Shown: positions 62,178 through 64,000 of the stretch, in pieces
Layout of the letters: each line of letters opens with the position of its first letter
How positions within the stretch are numbered: position 1 is the first letter of the stretch
Assembly: GCF_030503895.2 (NCBI RefSeq)
Contig: NZ_CP129970.2
Span: forward strand, 1,118,001-1,182,000
From: Marivirga arenosa
Lineage (GTDB): Bacteria; Bacteroidota; Bacteroidia; Cytophagales; Cyclobacteriaceae
Direction: 5' to 3'
DNA length: 64,000 bases
Notes under the pieces: model-generated
The model's input: only the letters and a program-made list of their open reading frames with translations
What the model was told of the DNA's origin: nothing
Databases searched by the model: none
Made by a program: the position numbers and the translations under genes

Positions 62178-63305
62178 TCAATTAAAAAACTCTTTTACTC
62201 TATCAAAAAATCCTTTATCCGCTTTAGTAGGATTAGGTTTGAAGTTATCTGAACCTCTCATGCTTTCAAGCATTTGCTTTTCATCATCAGAGACTTTTTT
62301 AGGAGTCCAAACATTTACATGTATTAATTGATCACCTCTACCGTAACCATTTACATCTCCTACCCCTTTGCCTCTTAACCTTAAGATTTTACCTGACTGC
62401 GTACCAGTTTCTATCTTAATCTTTACTTTACCATCAATTGTTGGAACCTCAACAGAAGTACCTAAAACAGCATCAACAAAGTTTAGATAAAGATCGTAGA
62501 TGATGTTATTCCCATCACGCTTCAATACATCATGCTCCAACTCCTCAATCAAGATCATCAAATCACCGGCTGGCCCACCCATTGGTGCCTCATTTCCTTT
62601 ACCTGACATTGATAATTGCATACCATCTGAAACTCCAGCAGGAATTTTTACATTGATAACCTCTTCTTTTGACTGAAGACCTGTATTATCTACATGAGGT
62701 GGTTTTTTATCAATAAATTTACCTGATCCATGACAAGTAGGGCAAGTACTAGCTGAAACCATTTGTCCTAACATAGTATTCGTTACTCTTCTTACCTGGC
62801 CAGAACCTCCACAGGTTTCACAAGTTTTGTAGGTAACACCATCAGCAGAAACTAGACGGTTTACCTTAATCTTCTTTTCACAACCATGAGCAATCTCTTT
62901 TAAATTAAGTTTCAACTTAATTCTTAGGTTAGATCCTCTTCTACCTCTACTTCTACGGCCACCGCCTCCACCAAAGAAGCTTTCGAAGCCGCCACCTCCG
63001 CCACCACCGAAGATGTCACCAAATTGAGAGAAGATATCTTCCATATTCATACCTCCTCCACCGAAGCCACCAGGGCCTCCTTTCATACCATCATGACCAA
63101 ATTGATCATATCGTTGGCGTTTTTGTGGATCTCTTAAAACTTCATATGCTTCCGCTGCTTCCTTAAATTTCTCCTCTGCTTCTGGGTTATCAGGATTTTT
63201 ATCAGGATGAAATTTGATGGCTACTTTTCTATAAGCCTTCTTAATCTCATCATCCGAAGCCCCTTTGCTAACACCAAGAATATCATAATAGTCTCTCTTC
63301 GCCAT
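62178..63305 (-). CDS. dnaJ: Chaperone DnaJ (two-motif zinc domain)
   Basis: A 375-residue Hsp40 co-chaperone of DnaK. The J domain (about 1-70) has HPD in [11 protein letters not shown] long Gly/Phe-rich linker (about 76-120) follows. The zinc region has only two CxxCxGxG motifs (CETCGGSG and CPTCHGSG) where E. coli DnaJ has four; the first and fourth are missing, with sequence such as [14 protein letters not shown] and [12 protein letters not shown] in their place. C-terminal substrate domains follow ([23 protein letters not shown]). It lies 10 bases after grpE. A reduced zinc domain seems to be usual in Bacteroidota, from memory. Confidence 0.95.
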   Translation of the reverse strand: MAKRDYYDILGVSKGASDDEIKKAYRKVAIKFHPDKNPDNPEAEEKFKEAAEAYEVLRDPQKRQRYDQFGHDGMKGGPGGFGGGGMNMEDIFSQFGDIFGGGGGGGFESFFGGGGGRRSRGRRGSNLRIKLKLNLKEIAHGCEKKIKVNRLVSADGVTYKTCETCGGSGQVRRVTNTMLGQMVSASTCPTCHGSGKFIDKKPPHVDNTGLQSKEEVINVKIPAGVSDGMQLSMSGKGNEAPMGGPAGDLMILIEELEHDVLKRDGNNIIYDLYLNFVDAVLGTSVEVPTIDGKVKIKIETGTQSGKILRLRGKGVGDVNGYGRGDQLIHVNVWTPKKVSDDEKQMLESMRGSDNFKPNPTKADKGFFDRVKEFFN

Positions 63306-63315
63306 CTTAATCTTT

Positions 63316-63927
63316 TTATTCTCCTATAACAACTTTTGCAAAACGGATAACCTTGTCATTCAATAGGTATCCTTTTTCAACTACATCAACCACTTTGCCC
63401 TTTAATTTTTCATCAGGTGCAGGTATTTTGGTAATTGCTTCATGGATTTCAGGATCAAATTCAATGCCTGCATCACTATCCATAGCTTTTAAGCCTTTAT
63501 TGGTTAATGTTTTCTCGAATTTATTTTTGATAAGCGTAAACCCTTCCTTTAAAGAATCATTTTCTGATTGGTCATCAAAAGATTTCTCAGCGCGTTCAAA
63601 ATCATCCATAACGGGTAATAATTCAGAAATCAACTCTTCTGAAGCAGTTTTTACTAATTCTAATCTCTCTTTTGCATTTCTTCTTCTGAAATTTTCAAAT
63701 TCAGAATAAAGACGTAAGAATTTATCCTTAGACTCTGCCAGTTCTATTTCTAACTTCTCAAAATCTGACAATTCTTCATCCTTTGCTTGAGCTTCAGCCG
63801 CTGCTTTTTTTTCCTCTTCCGTCAACTCGTCTTTTACTTCCTCATCAGAATTCTGCTCATCTTTTATATCTTCAGCATTTTCAGCTGTTTTATTCAAATC
63901 TTTTTCGTCTAATTCTTCTTTAGCCAT
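63316..63927 (-). CDS. grpE: Nucleotide exchange factor GrpE
   Basis: A 203-residue GrpE that releases ADP from DnaK. The N-terminal third is very acidic and disordered ([22 protein letters not shown] over about 12-33), then a long coiled coil ([23 protein letters not shown]) and the C-terminal beta domain ([34 protein letters not shown]). It is the first gene of the grpE-dnaJ pair. No clear CIRCE element is seen in the 73 bases before the window end. Confidence 0.95.
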   Translation of the reverse strand: MAKEELDEKDLNKTAENAEDIKDEQNSDEEVKDELTEEEKKAAAEAQAKDEELSDFEKLEIELAESKDKFLRLYSEFENFRRRNAKERLELVKTASEELISELLPVMDDFERAEKSFDDQSENDSLKEGFTLIKNKFEKTLTNKGLKAMDSDAGIEFDPEIHEAITKIPAPDEKLKGKVVDVVEKGYLLNDKVIRFAKVVIGE

Positions 63928-64000
63928 AACTGTATGATGTTATTAAACTTATTTTAAGCAATATTTAACAAGGATTTTGCCAAGCCAAGATTAGCTGACA

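Noticed and set aside
62930-63080. Repetitive CCACC/CCTCC tract as a possible repeat element
   Set aside because: It encodes the Gly/Phe-rich linker of DnaJ and is explained by Gly codons.
63353-63709. 118-codon open frame on the plus strand opposite grpE
   Set aside because: It is fully antisense to grpE, has serine-rich shadow composition and no promoter; grpE is certain.
1-64000. tRNA, rRNA, CRISPR arrays, transposases, prophage genes
   Set aside because: I looked for them on both strands, by eye, and saw no tRNA T-loop pattern in gaps, no regular short repeats and no recombinase or phage proteins. A covariance or profile search would be needed to exclude small RNAs.

Overview
This is A+T-rich chromosomal DNA from a Bacteroidota bacterium, most likely a marine Cytophagales member related to Marivirga (the genus is an inference). 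The supporting evidence is the mix of families: a TonB-dependent receptor with a carboxypeptidase-regulatory-like domain, a type IX secretion tail on a secreted nuclease, OmpA/PD40 envelope proteins, DUF5687, DUF4295, DUF6452 and DUF6048 proteins, a long NusB, bacillithiol enzyme BshC, and promoters of the Bacteroidota type (TTG, about 19-20 bases, TAnnTTTG). I see no rRNA, tRNA, CRISPR array, prophage or insertion sequence. About 60 protein genes are supported, one of them (a 49-residue DUF4295 protein) very short.

Layout. 1-6.1 kb: the end of gdhA, a DUF1801 protein, an ABC exporter pair (DUF5687 permease and ATPase), and a secreted M14 peptidase. 6.3-13 kb: secreted and outer-membrane genes (TonB receptor, fasciclin lipoprotein, T9SS-targeted endonuclease I). 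13.1-18.9 kb: a complete RND efflux operon (adaptor, pump, TolC) and a small membrane protein. 19-26.2 kb (minus strand): two OmpA-type proteins, an M23 peptidase, a VWA-like membrane protein and orphan comB. 26.3-29.2 kb: a BtuFCD/FecBCD-type uptake operon, followed by a small protein, a Fur-family regulator and an ABC exporter half. 32.3-37.6 kb: leucine dehydrogenase, then the housekeeping run nusB, ytxH, DUF1573, yajC, ybbR-like, coaE. 37.8-41.1 kb: a TPR/SpoIIE-phosphatase sensor directly followed by an RCK potassium channel. 41.1-44.9 kb (minus): 5-FTHF cyclo-ligase, bshC, rimO. 45.1-48 kb: DUF6452/DUF6048 pair and the rpmB-rpmG-DUF4295-ftsY cluster. 48.2-52.3 kb: ornithine aminotransferase, a small unknown protein, a higBA toxin-antitoxin module in a disturbed region with inverted repeats and a gene remnant, then purM. 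52.3-64 kb: an amino-acid permease, several unknown membrane or secreted proteins, fhs, an amidohydrolase, a structured intergenic stretch, a DUF4097-like protein, dnaJ and grpE.

Most of the window is ordinary core genome. The parts that deserve a second look are the higBA island (49.85-51.17 kb), the sensor-phosphatase/K+-channel pair, the inverted repeat overlapping the leucine dehydrogenase promoter, two genes whose promoter -7 box lies just before the ATG (predicted leaderless mRNAs), and the structured intergenic element at 60.93-61.10 kb.
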